Assembly (NCBI GenBank): GCA_026874595.1
Contig: CM049318.1
Span: forward strand, 50,062,750 to 50,126,749
From: Sipunculus nudus
Taxonomy: Eukaryota; Annelida; Sipuncula; Golfingiida; Sipunculidae
Length of the DNA stretch: 64,000 bases
Direction of reading: 5' to 3'
Of this stretch, positions 10,570-21,072 are shown one piece after another (positions within the stretch are counted from its first letter, which is position 1; each line of letters opens with the position of its first letter). The notes under the pieces were generated by a model that did no database searches, had not been told where the DNA came from, and saw nothing but the letters and a program-made list of their open reading frames with translations. The position numbers were made by a program, and so were the translations under genes.

Positions 10570-10850
10570 CCTCATATTATTGTGAGGAAGAGATCCACAT
10601 AGACGATGATCACAAGGATGGCTTCAAGATCTACGCTTCATCTAACGGTCCAGGATCCGACGCTGAGGATGCCCTGGAAGGCTCAGGTGATACGTGGGAA
10701 GCCTCCCCTGCTGGTCTCCCTACGGAAAGCATCATTGTGCAGCTTTATCAACCAGACATAGACTTCACAGGAGTGACGTTGACAGTAGAAGGGGTAGAGT
10801 CCGTGACCATCAAACTTTTGAACAGCGATGGCATTGAGGCGTTCTCAGAG
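10570..10850 (+). CDS. Beta domain, head exon, unit 2
   Basis: Same residues as 3779-4059 apart from VTIKLLNSDG for VTVKLLNSDG. YYCEEE and GDTWEASPAG are kept. Acceptor tttcttgcag, donor GTAAGA, phase 1 in and phase 0 out. Confidence 0.78.
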
Positions 10851-11944
10851 GTAAGATTTCTATGGTTTAAGGCACATGCTGTGGTGTATTAAGATGTATA
10901 GACGAACACCATGTTTCAGACAAAATGAGTTTTAATAAATATGTGGGCAAAAGTACAGGACAAACGTTAATAAGAAATGCTTTTTTGAAGGTATCCCGTT
11001 TAATTACTCTGAATCGTTATTTGTCCTCTGCCTTTCGTTAAGACACATACAGACACAGTAAATAAAAAAAAATGTAGATACAAAACAGGATTAACCTAGT
11101 TATCCTGTTTTCTGCGTCAACCAAATGGCTTCGATTTTGGGAAGGACAGAGCATTCCCAACAAACCTTGCCCTGTTAGAAAAAAAAATAAGAGGAAACGC
11201 TAGAGTAAAAATTTTATCGGAAGCTGGTATTATTCGTCTAGTACCTCCGCGATAAAATCGTTAAGATTTTTTTTATAAATAACTTTGGGCATCGAGTTAA
11301 TATGCAGTGGTCTGTCTAAAGGGTTATGATACGAGGTAAAATGTATGCTCTTTTGAGCTCTGTTGAGTTGCCTTTGACGATGCATAATGAATGGAGTCTT
11401 CCAAGTACGACTGTCCGAGCCTTGTCTATCACACAACCGTGATATCACAGAGGTCGGACAAATAATTTGCATTTACCTGGCAAACACTTGCACTTCCAGT
11501 TCGTTTATCCAAGCTTTCGTTTTATTGACACGGTATATCGGTGCCGGAGAATATTACCGACTGAATCAGTTAGTTTCTTTGACGCAGGTAGTCAAATGTT
11601 TCAATCCTGTTTAGAGTTGGGTTATATTTCTTATCCTGTTTACGTGCAGGTGGGAAATAATCTATCACTAGTACAACTGGTGGAATTATTCTTCCTACCC
11701 TTTTACCTAGAATTGATTATACCGGTTACATGTACTCAGTTTCACAAAAACATAAGAACACAGGTATGGGTACGCACTATATATCATAAGCACTCACAAC
11801 AAATTGTTGAAAGCGATACCCTTTTGTAACCACTGTATTAGAATATATGACACAGAATAGATAAAGTGCAATTATTTTTTTATACTGATTTTAAATATAT
11901 TGCCATATATAACCTTAATGATTTTATGTTTTTATCTGATCTAG
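10851..11944 (+). other. Intron inside beta domain, unit 2
   Basis: 1.09 kb, near-identical to 4060-5152 with small indels in A-runs. The ORF at 11467-11829 is the duplicate of the one at 4675 and is not considered a gene. Confidence 0.6.
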
Positions 11945-12095
11945 GTTCATCCAAACCTGAATGGCGCCAATACGTACATCACATCTACGGCTCCACCGGG
12001 AACCATTGGTAACATCCTGGTCATTGATCTTGAGAGAATCAATGGTCAGCAGCCGAAGGTGACAGATCTCCATTCCTATTTCTGTACTCCAATGC
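11945..12095 (+). CDS. Beta domain, tail exon, unit 2
   Basis: 50 residues identical to 5153-5303 (NILVIDLERI, SYFCTPM), phase 0 in and phase 1 out, donor GTAAGT. Confidence 0.78.
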
Positions 12096-12658
12096 GTAAG
12101 TATTACCAGATATCTAGTTTTAGCTCAAGAAATTGTGCCTGTAAAAATTGATTGGGTTCAATCTTTAATCAGAAAATGTCTCTAGACTATGCACTAGACA
12201 GGTTTAACATTCTCTTAAGCAATTATGGTATATTATTTTATTATTATACACACACATATATATTTCTGTCTCATGGTCAACAATTAGACCATTTAATATT
12301 GAGTTGAACCTGTCTGAAAGACTACCTATCTAATGAGACCATCAGTCTATTAAGACCACTATTGTGTGAACCGAAAACATTCACAATGATTATAATATTA
12401 AGACCACCTGTGAATTGAGACTTTTGGCCAGTCCCACGGGTGGTCATATTGCACAGGTTTTACTGTACATTGTTGTCTTATGATCAATTAACATGTTTGT
12501 ACTTTGTCTTATTCACTAGTGTACAACAGACATTTTTTTTCGATTTTTTTTTGTGGTCCGTGGTGCATTCTTAATTGCTGATGATGTGTTATAATCGTCC
12601 ATTGTCTGTTTCGAGGATAAACGTATAATTTACATTTGCTGTTATATATTTGCTTCAG
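12096..12658 (+). other. Intron after beta tail, unit 2
   Basis: 563 bp, essentially the same as 5304-5866, including the MITE-like element at 12299-12467. No exon seen. Confidence 0.6.
12299..12467. mobile_element. MITE-like repeat, copy 4
   Basis: Same element as the other three copies, matching copy 2 most closely, as expected from the unit duplication. Confidence 0.55.
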
Positions 12659-13315
12659 AGTCCACTCCAAGTATGACTGTAACCACACCATCCGTGACAT
12701 CATCAGGTACTATGACGTACACACCATCCGGGCCACCATCAGGAACCATGAGCAACACACCAACCGTGACACCATCAGGAACCATGAGCTACACGACAAC
12801 CGTGACATCATCAGGAACCATGAGCCACACGCCAACCATGACACCATCAGGTACTTTGACGTACACACCAACCGTGACACCATCAGGTACTATGACGTAC
12901 ACACCAACTGTGACACCACCAGGAACCATGAGCTACACACCAACCGTGACACCATCAGGTACTATGACGTACAAACCAACTGTGACACCATCAGGAACCA
13001 TGAGCTACACACCAACCGTGACACCATCAGGAACCATGACGTTCACACCAACCGTGACACCATCTGGAACCATGACCTACACGACAACCGTGTTACCATC
13101 GGGAACGATGTCCTACACGCCAACCGTGACACCATCGGCAACCATGACCTACACGCCAACCGTGACACCAACAAGCACTGTGACATACACACCAACCGTG
13201 ACACCGTCCAGTACCATGACTTACACTCCAACACCAACAAGCACTTCAACTGCGACCCCAACAGTTACTCTTACACCAACCAGCACCTCGACAACCTCAC
13301 CGACGGTTGGAACGA
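12659..13315 (+). CDS. PTS exon after beta domain, unit 2
   Basis: 219 codons, phase 1-1. Exactly 108 bp (three 36-bp units) longer than 5867-6415. Individual repeats carry private changes ([24 protein letters not shown]), so repeat units diverge as well as change in number. Donor GTAAGA. Confidence 0.8.
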
Positions 13316-13503
13316 GTAAGAATTGAATTCATATTATCATTTATATTCCACTATCACAGAAAAAAAGGTATATTGTTTTATGGGGTAAAGAAGCTTGGAC
13401 AATAAACGGCCACCAAGGGAACTTGTTTAATCAAACAGGGGGTTGAATGATTAATATACAAACATCCAAAATCTTCATGCAGTAGATTAATAATTATTAG
13501 GAA

Positions 13504-13552
13504 ATGAAATTCAGATTGTGTACCGTAATCAGTGTCTTCACATTTCTTGCAG
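13504..13552 (+). other. Possible alternative start with signal-peptide-like sequence, third beta domain
   Basis: Third occurrence of the ATG plus hydrophobic stretch ending AAS immediately before the YYCEEE head. Sequence unchanged from 3730, although the following exon has begun to diverge. Confidence 0.3.
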
Positions 13553-13833
13553 CCTCATATTATTGTGAGGAAGAGATCCACATAGACGATGATCACAAGG
13601 ATGGCTTCAAGATCTACGCTTCATCTAACGGTCCTGGATCCGAGGCTGAGGATGCCCTTGAAGGCTCCGGTGATACATGGGAAGCTGCCCCTGCCGGCCT
13701 TCCTACGGAGAGCATCATTGTACAGATGTATCAACCAGACATAGACTTCACAGGAGTGACGCTGACAGTAGAAGGAGTAGAGACCGTGACCGTCAAACTT
13801 TTGAACAGCGATGGCATTGTAGTGTTCTCTGAG
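13553..13833 (+). CDS. Beta domain, head exon, third copy
   Basis: About 94 residues, phase 1 in and phase 0 out, donor GTAACC. More diverged than the other two: SEAEDAL for SDAEDAL, TWEAAPAG for TWEASPAG, VQMYQPD for VQLYQPD, VETVTVKL, and IVVFSE for IEAFSE. Cys and Trp landmarks are kept. The following intron is unrelated to the beta introns of units 1 and 2, so this copy is older or was recombined. Confidence 0.78.
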
Positions 13834-14514
13834 GTAACCTTTCGCTGTTTCCGTCTTTTTTTGTTTGTGTGTGTGTGGGGGGGGGGGGAGCACATGTGTA
13901 TGTTTTTTACCAAGTAGCCTTAGGTGATTTTTTTTCTGAAGGTAAAATTTATCTTCTTAGATTTTTAGTATGCAATGCTTGATATACATATCTCATATGT
14001 TTAGCTATATTACATGGCCTTTCTCCAATTTTCGCCATTCAATAAAGTTTTCATATTTTACTATCAGGGATTTAGACATTTCTGGTAGGGTCAAGATAGA
14101 TTTGGGTTTTTATGGGTTCATTATGGCGATTATAGTATTTTGCAATGATATTTCTAGGCCTTTGCGCATATATATGCATGTATATACAAAATGCCCTCGT
14201 CCCAGCTTAAGCTGATTGTCTAACACGCCCCTTTACGGCCTGTGTTGTAAAGCAGAAAAATCAGCTTTAATTTTCGAAATTTGCCAAGATCAGAGATACT
14301 TCATCGCCCTGCTCTGTTGTAGCGATGATACGATTGATAATGGGAAAAACATTTCTAATAACTTCGTCGATGATGCGTAGACGACCCACCTTCCCTTTAA
14401 AGATCACAAAATCAAATAATCCTCTCAACAATATCAACACTGCAAGCAATATTTCAAAAGAATATGCGTGTTATTTATGTACATGTTTATCTGTGCAATA
14501 TTTACGTTTTAAAG
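13834..14514 (+). other. Intron inside third beta domain
   Basis: 681 bp of sequence not shared with the other beta introns. It starts with a T-run, a (GT)n stretch and a run of about 12 G near 13877-13888. No exon or mobile element recognised. The acceptor is tttaaag. Confidence 0.55.
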
Positions 14515-14665
14515 GTTCATCCAAACCTGAATGGCGCCACTACGTACATTTCATCTATGGCTCCACCGGGAACCATTGGTAACACCCTGGTCATTGATCT
14601 TGAGAGAATCAATGGTCAGCAGCCGAAGGTGACAGACCTCCATGCCTTTTTCTGTACTCCAATGC
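14515..14665 (+). CDS. Beta domain, tail exon, third copy
   Basis: 50 residues, phase 0 in and phase 1 out, donor GTAAGT. Differs from the other tails by N to T in GATTYISSMAPPG, NTLVIDLERI, and LHAFFCTPM. The closing Cys is kept. It joins to the next PTS exon as C+TC (Leu). Confidence 0.75.
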
Positions 14666-14866
14666 GTAAGTATTACCAGGCTCGTAGTTTAAAATAATAA
14701 AATCATATATAATATTATCTATAATGCCTCCCAGGAACATAAAAGAATTCAAGATGGATATGAACGATTTCGATATAATATGACCGAGTTGCCATAAATA
14801 TTTAGATGGACGTGATTTTCTTTAAAATATTTAAACATCAGTAACTTTCTTTTACAACAACAACAG

Positions 14867-16078
14867 TCACACCAACAAGCACCGTAACATACACGCCAAC
14901 AGGAACTGTCACCTACACACCAACAGTTACACCTACATCTTCCTCAACATACACACCAACTGTGACACCAACATCTACAAGTACCTCAACATACACACCA
15001 ACCGTGACACCAACAAGCACTGTGACATACACACCTACAGTCACACCAACAGGCACAGTGACATACACCCCAACAGTCACGGCAACATTAACAAGTACCT
15101 CAACGTACACACCAACTGTTACACCTTCAAGCACAGTGACCAACACACCAACTGTCACACAAACAGGAACGGTGACATACACACCTACAGTCACACCAAC
15201 AGTCACACCAACATCTACAATCACTTCAACATACACACCAACTGTGACATCTACAAGCACTGTGACATACACACCAACAGTCACACCGACGGGCACACTG
15301 ACATACACACCAACATCTACAAGTACTTCGACATACACACCAACTGTGACACCTACAAACACAGTGACATACACACCAACAGTCACACCAACAGGCACTG
15401 TGACATACACACCAACAGTCACACCATCCTCTACAAGTACTCCGACATATACACCAACTGTGACACCTACAAGCACAGTGACATACACGCCAACTGTTAC
15501 ACCAACAGGCACAGTAACTTACACACCAACTGCGACCCGAACATCTACAAGTACTTCAACATACACACCAACCGTGACACCAACAAGCACTGCGACTTAC
15601 ACACCAACAGGCACAGTGACATACACACAGACAGTCACACCAACATCTACAAGTACTTCGACATACACACCAACTGTGACACCTACAAGCAGTGTGACAT
15701 ACACACCAACAGTCACACCATCCTCTACAAGTACTCCGACATATACACCAACTGTGACACCTACAAGCACAGTGACATACACGCCAACTGTTACACCAAC
15801 AGGCACAGTAACTTACACACCAACTGCGACCCGAACATCTACAAGTACTTCAACATACACACCAACCGTGACACCAACAAGCACTGTGACTTACACACCA
15901 ACAGGCACAGTGACATACACACAGACAGTCACACCAACATCTACTTCAACATACACACCAACACTGACACCAACAGGAACTGTCACCTACACGCCAACAG
16001 TCGCATCAACAAACACAGTGACATACACACCAACAGTGACACCAACAAGCACAGTGACATACACAGCAACTGCAACCA
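14867..16078 (+). CDS. PTS exon after third beta domain
   Basis: 404 codons, phase 1-1, acceptor acaacaacag (poor pyrimidine tract) and donor GTAAGT. Repeats are of the gamma kind ([38 protein letters not shown]) rather than the TPSGTM kind, so this exon bridges the two halves of the gene. An internal duplication is visible: a block from about 15421 recurs about 294 bp later ([18 protein letters not shown] and on). It ends TVTYTATAT without the conserved tail of the giant PTS exons. Confidence 0.78.
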
Positions 16079-16437
16079 GTAAGTAGTATTCAACAAGTTG
16101 TAAAACCTCAGAAATACTGATTTCATCCAAAATATTTATTTACCAACTGTACCTTTAGCTTTATTATAATATGTGTCATATATGTATATATGTCAACAAT
16201 GAAATTATATTTATAGTTGATTTATCTTGAATATTAGAACTTAAAAGTAAATTGTTTAATCTTTACCAATGATACTCGGCTCATAATGAATAGCTTTTAG
16301 TCAGGATATTACATATAATTACACATAGGGTGAAGACATCATGGAACTTCAGTAATTTGCCATACGGAGATATTTAAAATATGAATATTTTATTTTATAG
16401 AATAGGGTTAACTGTTTAGAGTTTGAAAGGAATAATT

Positions 16438-16751
16438 GCTTTCATATTGAAAAAAAAATAAAGCAATTTCAGCAAGGTATTTATCACTGTAAATAATGTC
16501 TAGATATATAGATAATCTTTATTTCAGGCGACAGCCCATATAAAACATTACAGTTATATAATAAAATAAGATAAAATGAAGCACTATGATCCACAATAAG
16601 AGATTTACAATTCTATTCAAGGTATACAAAGTCGTTCTTATATGGTTGTATTCTACCAGCTTGTACATTGCTTTCATATTGAAAAAAAAAACAATTTCAG
16701 CAAGGTGTTTATCACTGTAAACAATGTCTAGATATATAGATAATCTTAATT
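16438..16751. repeat. Direct repeat pair (about 85 bp each) with spacer
   Basis: 16438-16525 and 16670-16751 share ttcagcaaggt(a/g)tttatcac and the following tgtctagatatatagataat segment, differing by small indels in an A-run. The 144-bp spacer is unique. Likely a local duplication. A retrotransposed or MITE origin is not evident. Confidence 0.7.
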
Positions 16752-17197
16752 TAAATCCATATTCCATTCATTTAATAAATATTTTATGGTACTGAGGCCA
16801 GTGCACAAATAAGAAACATAACTGAGGGCCTGTTCCTGATTGCAAAAATAGATCTACGAGAAAGATGATTGATAATTCCTTATTTTTTTTTTTGCCTAAG
16901 ACTTAAATGTGATTCTAAAACTAAATGCATATCAGCCGCTCATGTTATTTGTTATAAGCCTTAGCGGTTTATAAGCAAATGCTTATCTCTGGTAAAGACC
17001 ATGTGTTTTGTTCATGTTTGGGTTGTGTTATATGTAGGGGACACAAAATATACGATGAAGGTTTGCTTGGAATATGACAGTACTTTAACAATTGTGTACT
17101 GATATAGCTGGATGTATTTACTGATATTGTAACTATTTATTACTGATAATAACCATTAAAAACTATACTTCCCCACTCAGCTAGATACAATTTCATT

Positions 17198-17278
17198 TGA
17201 GGTAAAGGGGTCACAATTTTACGAAATGGTTTGCGCAAAACCTCTTGCCATTCCGTAAACTAGGTCGCCATGACCTCA
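17198..17278. repeat. Imperfect inverted repeat (hairpin)
   Basis: Left arm from tgaggtaaaggggtcac to acgaaatgg and right arm from ccattccgtaaac to tgacctca pair over about 31 positions with several mismatches, around a loop containing ttgcgcaaaa. Could be a small foldback element. No protein. Confidence 0.55.
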
Positions 17279-17839
17279 TTTTGTAAACAATGAACGGCAA
17301 GCTAAGTAACCAAGCCTGTATCAATATACTGTTCTGTAATTCTTCTAGTCTGTTGAGTAGAAAAAAAAATCTGCAACTTGTTCACACTGGAAATTAAGAC
17401 AAGAATCACTGATAATGCATGAAGCGATTATAGAATTATTAACGTATTATAACGTATTAAAACTCCCCCTTTTACAAATGACCCCTACAGCTAAGGTTAT
17501 CTGGTCTTTCTCCATTACTCCTCATTTCACATCATGTATCAGCTGCAGATTACACCGCTAGGGGGTTTGCCACATCTGTGCCAGTGGCTGATGCCATAGT
17601 CAGCTAGTTTATAAACTCTATGCAACATCGTCAATCTACCACGGCTTCAGTGTTTTTTTTTTGTTTTTTTTTTCAATTATATTTTAAAATATCAGGATTA
17701 TATTTCATTCATAAACAGTAAGATATGTTCCTTATGCTAGGTTTTAGAATTATAGATCACCTCAGTCTCCTTGCAAAATGCTTGTTTTAATTTATATGTA
17801 AGGTGGTATCAGATATTCATGTGGTCATTTTGTTGTCAG

Positions 17840-18141
17840 CACCGGTGAGATGTGAAGATATCTATGAATCCAAGGACATCATGTCCGAAGAAACTGTCAT
17901 GGTGTCCTCAAATGATGCTGACAAATTAAATCTCATACCCACCGTTCCAAGTTATTGGTCCTCAGAATCCACAGATCCTAACCCGTCTGCCACTGTTACT
18001 CTTGATGCCACAACGAACAAGGAATTTGTCAGTGTTCATCCAATGACAGAAAACGTTAGTGCCGTTAAGATTGTGATCATTGACAGTGATACCACAGAAA
18101 CGGTACTGCAGACGCTTTTGGATGGTACTGAAGCTACGGAG
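17840..18141 (+). CDS. Gamma domain 0 (divergent), head exon
   Basis: About 100 residues, phase 1 in and phase 0 out. Clearly paralogous to the array heads: VRCEDIYESKDIM for YRCVDIYHSEDII, VSSNDADKLNLIP for VSSNDADELNLIP, SYWSSESTDPNP for TYWTSDASDTNP, VSVHPMTENV for VSVHPYTVNV, and AVKIVIIDSD for AVRVVIIHPD. It is one residue longer. The donor is GC rather than GT (ACGGAG/GCAAGT), at the exact homologous position, with otherwise ideal consensus, so a GC-AG intron is the best reading. Confidence 0.78.
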
Positions 18142-18802
18142 GCAAGTAGTTGATGGTATTTTAGAATTATGTTGAGTGACTTAAAGCAAGGGCAAGGCAT
18201 TGTTTAACTGGGCAGCCAGCTTATCTACAATTTCCTTTATCTACATTTCAAACAAGAAATAAATTTAAGAAAGAATCTTTTTTTCGTCGTTTTATAATCA
18301 TCCTTTAAGAGAAAGGCCACCACTGAGAATGTCATATGCTTTTTTATGCAGCCAAAAATTCATTTCTTACCAAATAAATCACAGATGTGTAGAACTGTAC
18401 ACACAGAAAATGACCAGCTGCATAGATTGGAAAAGGATTAAAGTATGGGGTTACTTCTATGCAATAAAACGATATATTAGTATTTTGAATTATTAGATCG
18501 AACATTCTTACATGTGTCAGTGTTCCGTTTATTCCATATAGCATCATTGTTGCAGTATTGCTTACCTAAGGTGACTGATTTTCATATACCAGAAATCATC
18601 AACGGTCAGTATTCTTACATTATATAGCTTGTCCTTTATCTTGACAAACTTTTGTAGACAATCGCATATGCCTTGAATCCACTTAATATCATTTACAGAT
18701 AGCCACTATCCATGTTTCATGAGTTTCCGTTCCTATATAAGGGCCCAAGTCTGTTGGAATATTTACTGACCTTGAAAATGTCTTTTTTCTTTGCCATTAC
18801 AG
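18142..18802 (+). other. Intron inside gamma domain 0 (GC-AG)
   Basis: 661 bp, unrelated in sequence to the 2.1-kb introns at the same position in the array and lacking their inverted-end element. It starts GCAAGT and ends cattacag. No exon seen. Confidence 0.6.
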
Positions 18803-18935
18803 GATTATTTCCCATCCAACCAAGAGTTAGTATTTCCGTATGGCACTTTTGGATCGGCGATACGTGTTGAATTCCTCCCAGTTGAGGAAGGTTCTATCAG
18901 TGCACAACTGCAAATTAAAGCATGTGCAAATACAG
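18803..18935 (+). CDS. Gamma domain 0 (divergent), tail exon
   Basis: 44 residues, phase 0 in and phase 1 out, donor GTTGGT. DYFPSNQELVFPYGTFGSAI aligns with DLYPTNQELIMPNPTFADSI. It then has strand RVEFLPVEEGS and the closing QLQIKACANT with Cys in place. Same length as the array tails (133 bp). Confidence 0.78.
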
Positions 18936-19302
18936 GTTGGTGTCTAAGTTTTCTTTTACCAATAACATGATGTATCAAATATCTCTAACATAATACTCTA
19001 TTCTGCCTAAATTCCTTTCCTCGTTTTTTATATGGGAGTACGTGCTTGGGTGATCTTTGATGAGACAAAAAAATCTGTTATGGCATTTGTTGTTATGTGC
19101 TTTGGGCTCTGGTCAGACTGGTGTATTATAATATTACGCGTTTGGTACTGGATGACAAATGCACTCATTGTGATACATACTTAAACATAATTCCCATCAT
19201 AATGCAAACACGTGCTGACTTTAAAAAAATTACAATCCGTTATGTAATTCCAATGTTATCAACAACTCATTCCGCCAAATGTAATACCTGTATATATTTT
19301 AG
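18936..19302 (+). other. Intron after gamma tail 0
   Basis: 367 bp with no recognised feature. The ORF at 19097-19357 reads through it and the next exon in another frame, and is rejected. Confidence 0.5.
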
Positions 19303-19353
19303 TGACAACAGCCAGAACAACAGTAGCAACAACAAGTACCATCAACCCTACAA
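19303..19353 (+). CDS. Short Thr-rich linker exon (17 codons)
   Basis: Phase 1-1, acceptor tattttag and donor GTAAGT. Encodes VTTARTTVATTSTINPT. It sits where the array modules have PTS exons of 748-1935 codons, so it looks like the unexpanded ancestral linker. It shares the VT start and a PT(S/T)-type end. Confidence 0.7.
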
Positions 19354-19682
19354 GTAAGTGGAGAACGGCTGATTTATATCGGAAAAATAATTGTCATTCA
19401 TTTTAAGGGGAAATTCTTACACTGAATTATACCTATAACATTTTGAGATTTGTAATCAAGACTAAATTAATATTTGTGTAAATTCTTATCACGGTTTTCT
19501 TTTATATTTTTTAAATGGTTTAATATATATGGATTTAGTAACACATTGCAGCCGAACAAGATGTGAAGATAGGCACTATTGATTTCAACCATTGTAAAAA
19601 TCTATATATATGTATATCTGTCCACATTTGTATATATTCTACAAACAACAATTATGTGTAAATGTATATTATTACATTGCAG
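19354..19682 (+). other. Intron before gamma head 1, with a possible decayed head fragment
   Basis: 329 bp. Around 19546-19580 the sequence acattgcagccgaacaag followed by atgtgaagata resembles the acceptor and first codons of a gamma head (compare attgcag then agatgtgtggatat at 19678). It quickly loses similarity. A relic of an earlier head exon or chance. Confidence 0.35.
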
Positions 19683-19981
19683 CCCCATATAGATGTGTGG
19701 ATATCTACCATTCAGAAGACATCATCACAACAGACTCAGTAGATGTTTCCAGTAATGACGCGGATGAACTGAATTTGATACCAACTACACCAACATACTG
19801 GACATCTGATGCCAGTGATACAAATCCATTTGTGAAAATAGACTTTGATGGTCTTGCTGATCTGGTCAGTGTACATCCTTATACAGTAAATGTAGATGCG
19901 GTCAGAGTGGTCATCATCCATCCAGACGCCTCAGAAACCATTATGACGTCTGTTTTACCCGATGGAACATCACCAGTTGGA
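19683..19981 (+). CDS. Gamma domain 1, head exon
   Basis: 99 residues, phase 1 in and phase 0 out, acceptor acattgcag and donor GTGAGT. Landmarks: PYRCVDIYHSEDIITTDSVD, VSSNDADELNLIPTTP, TYWTSDASDTNPFVKIDFDG, LVSVHPYTVNVDA, strand VRVVIIHPDASE, and TIMTSVLPDGTSPVG. The YWTSD plus VKIDFDG pair resembles the Trp and ligand-edge strands of discoidin-like domains. Four silent differences from head 2 (cca/cct, gtg/gtc, aat/aac, tat/tac) mark it as the most diverged of the array, yet the protein is the same. Confidence 0.82.
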
Positions 19982-21072
19982 GTGAGTACATTCTTTCAGC
20001 TCACTCTTCTGTTTAGAAATTTCGAAATACCAAAGCGTGTAGACGTAGGACCATGTGGATGTCCCCGCCAGGATACCCGTTGTCAATATTTACTACATTT
20101 CACTCTTCAGCAATAAGGGTTCAGTTGTTTGACAACAGCTGTCGCTGATAATTGTGGATCGCGTTCTCCCCATCGCCCTGTGCCAAAATGGAATATTATC
20201 TTTAGAATTAAAAATATACAATGCTGATCCAGATTATCTTTAACACTTAATTGCTTGTTCATTGGGAGTTGTCCTCCGCACAATGTAAATAAAAAACTGT
20301 GTATAACTGTCTTACGAAAATTTACTAACAAATAAACCATCCAATAAACCTACTAGAGGGAGGCATAAATTCTTCCTGACTGGGGTATCAAAATAAAAAT
20401 ATATAGCTTTTAAACAATTGGTATGTTGAACAATAGATAAACAGTGATACAATCAAATCGACTTTCTCTATGTTTTTTTTATTATTTTTCTTTCTTTATT
20501 TAAAAAAATATACTAAAAAATTAAATAATTAACCTTTTACGAGCAGTGCAAATAAGAGTCAAGAAACCTGGATGCTTGATGCAGTCTGTAAAAAACATCT
20601 GCTCCTATCCATTTCCTTTATATATCTGATGTTTCCTGTGAAGGAATGAGTTTAATCAGCAATATACTACCGATTTTAGAAATAACAATTTGTTTTCACT
20701 CACACAAGTGGCATTTAAAGTGGCTTTCCAGTATTAGTTGCCGTATAGAGGATTATTATGTTAATCTCCTAAATCTACATGATTTAACAACAAGAAGCAA
20801 CACTGGTTTTGTCGTGTCTGTAATTATAAATATTATCAGTACAAAGTTTACATCTTATAACACAGCCACATCCAGCAAATAGTGAGTACAGGATTAACAT
20901 CTGTACAGACCAAATGATACGTTTGTCCAGTACCAGTTCAAGTTATACACTATCTGGCTTCACATATATGGCATCAACATGAATTTATCTGCCAGCCTGG
21001 AGTCCCCAGGCAAGAGATTTCAGAGCACATTACATTCCTTATGTCAACACTTTTGCAACCCTTCTTATAAGA

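Larger units (their letters stand above)
6665..13450 (+). repeat. Segmental duplication, alpha/beta unit copy 2
   Basis: Second copy of the eight-exon unit, starting at the same gacaagcattccgcatgcgg sequence as position 2. The right end is approximate. After its last PTS exon (12659-13315) the intron resembles the one that normally precedes a beta head, so the unit passes straight into a third beta domain rather than a third linker and alpha domain. That points to unequal crossing-over between the two similar PTS blocks. Confidence 0.85.
16079..17839 (+). other. Long intron between beta and gamma regions
   Basis: 1.76 kb, single copy. It holds a pair of roughly 85-bp direct repeats (16438-16525 and 16670-16751) and an imperfect hairpin at 17198-17278. 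I looked for a terminal exon like those in the gamma array and found none. The acceptor gttgtcag precedes the first gamma head. If two genes are present, the boundary would be here, but the phases match (A+CA gives Thr). Confidence 0.55.

Noticed and set aside
2898-13319. Offset-frame ORFs with HTIRDTIRYYDVHT repeats in alpha/beta PTS exons
   Set aside because: Same cause. The frame has no ATG at the start and would not match the domain exon phases.
13969-14582. Short ORFs in the intron of the third beta domain
   Set aside because: No similarity to domains, no repeat in other copies, and ordinary length for chance ORFs.
16079-17839. Gene boundary between an alpha/beta gene and a gamma gene
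   Set aside because: No stop, polyadenylation signal with a terminal exon, or start codon with a signal peptide could be supported here. Donor and acceptor phases match across it. Kept as an open alternative only.
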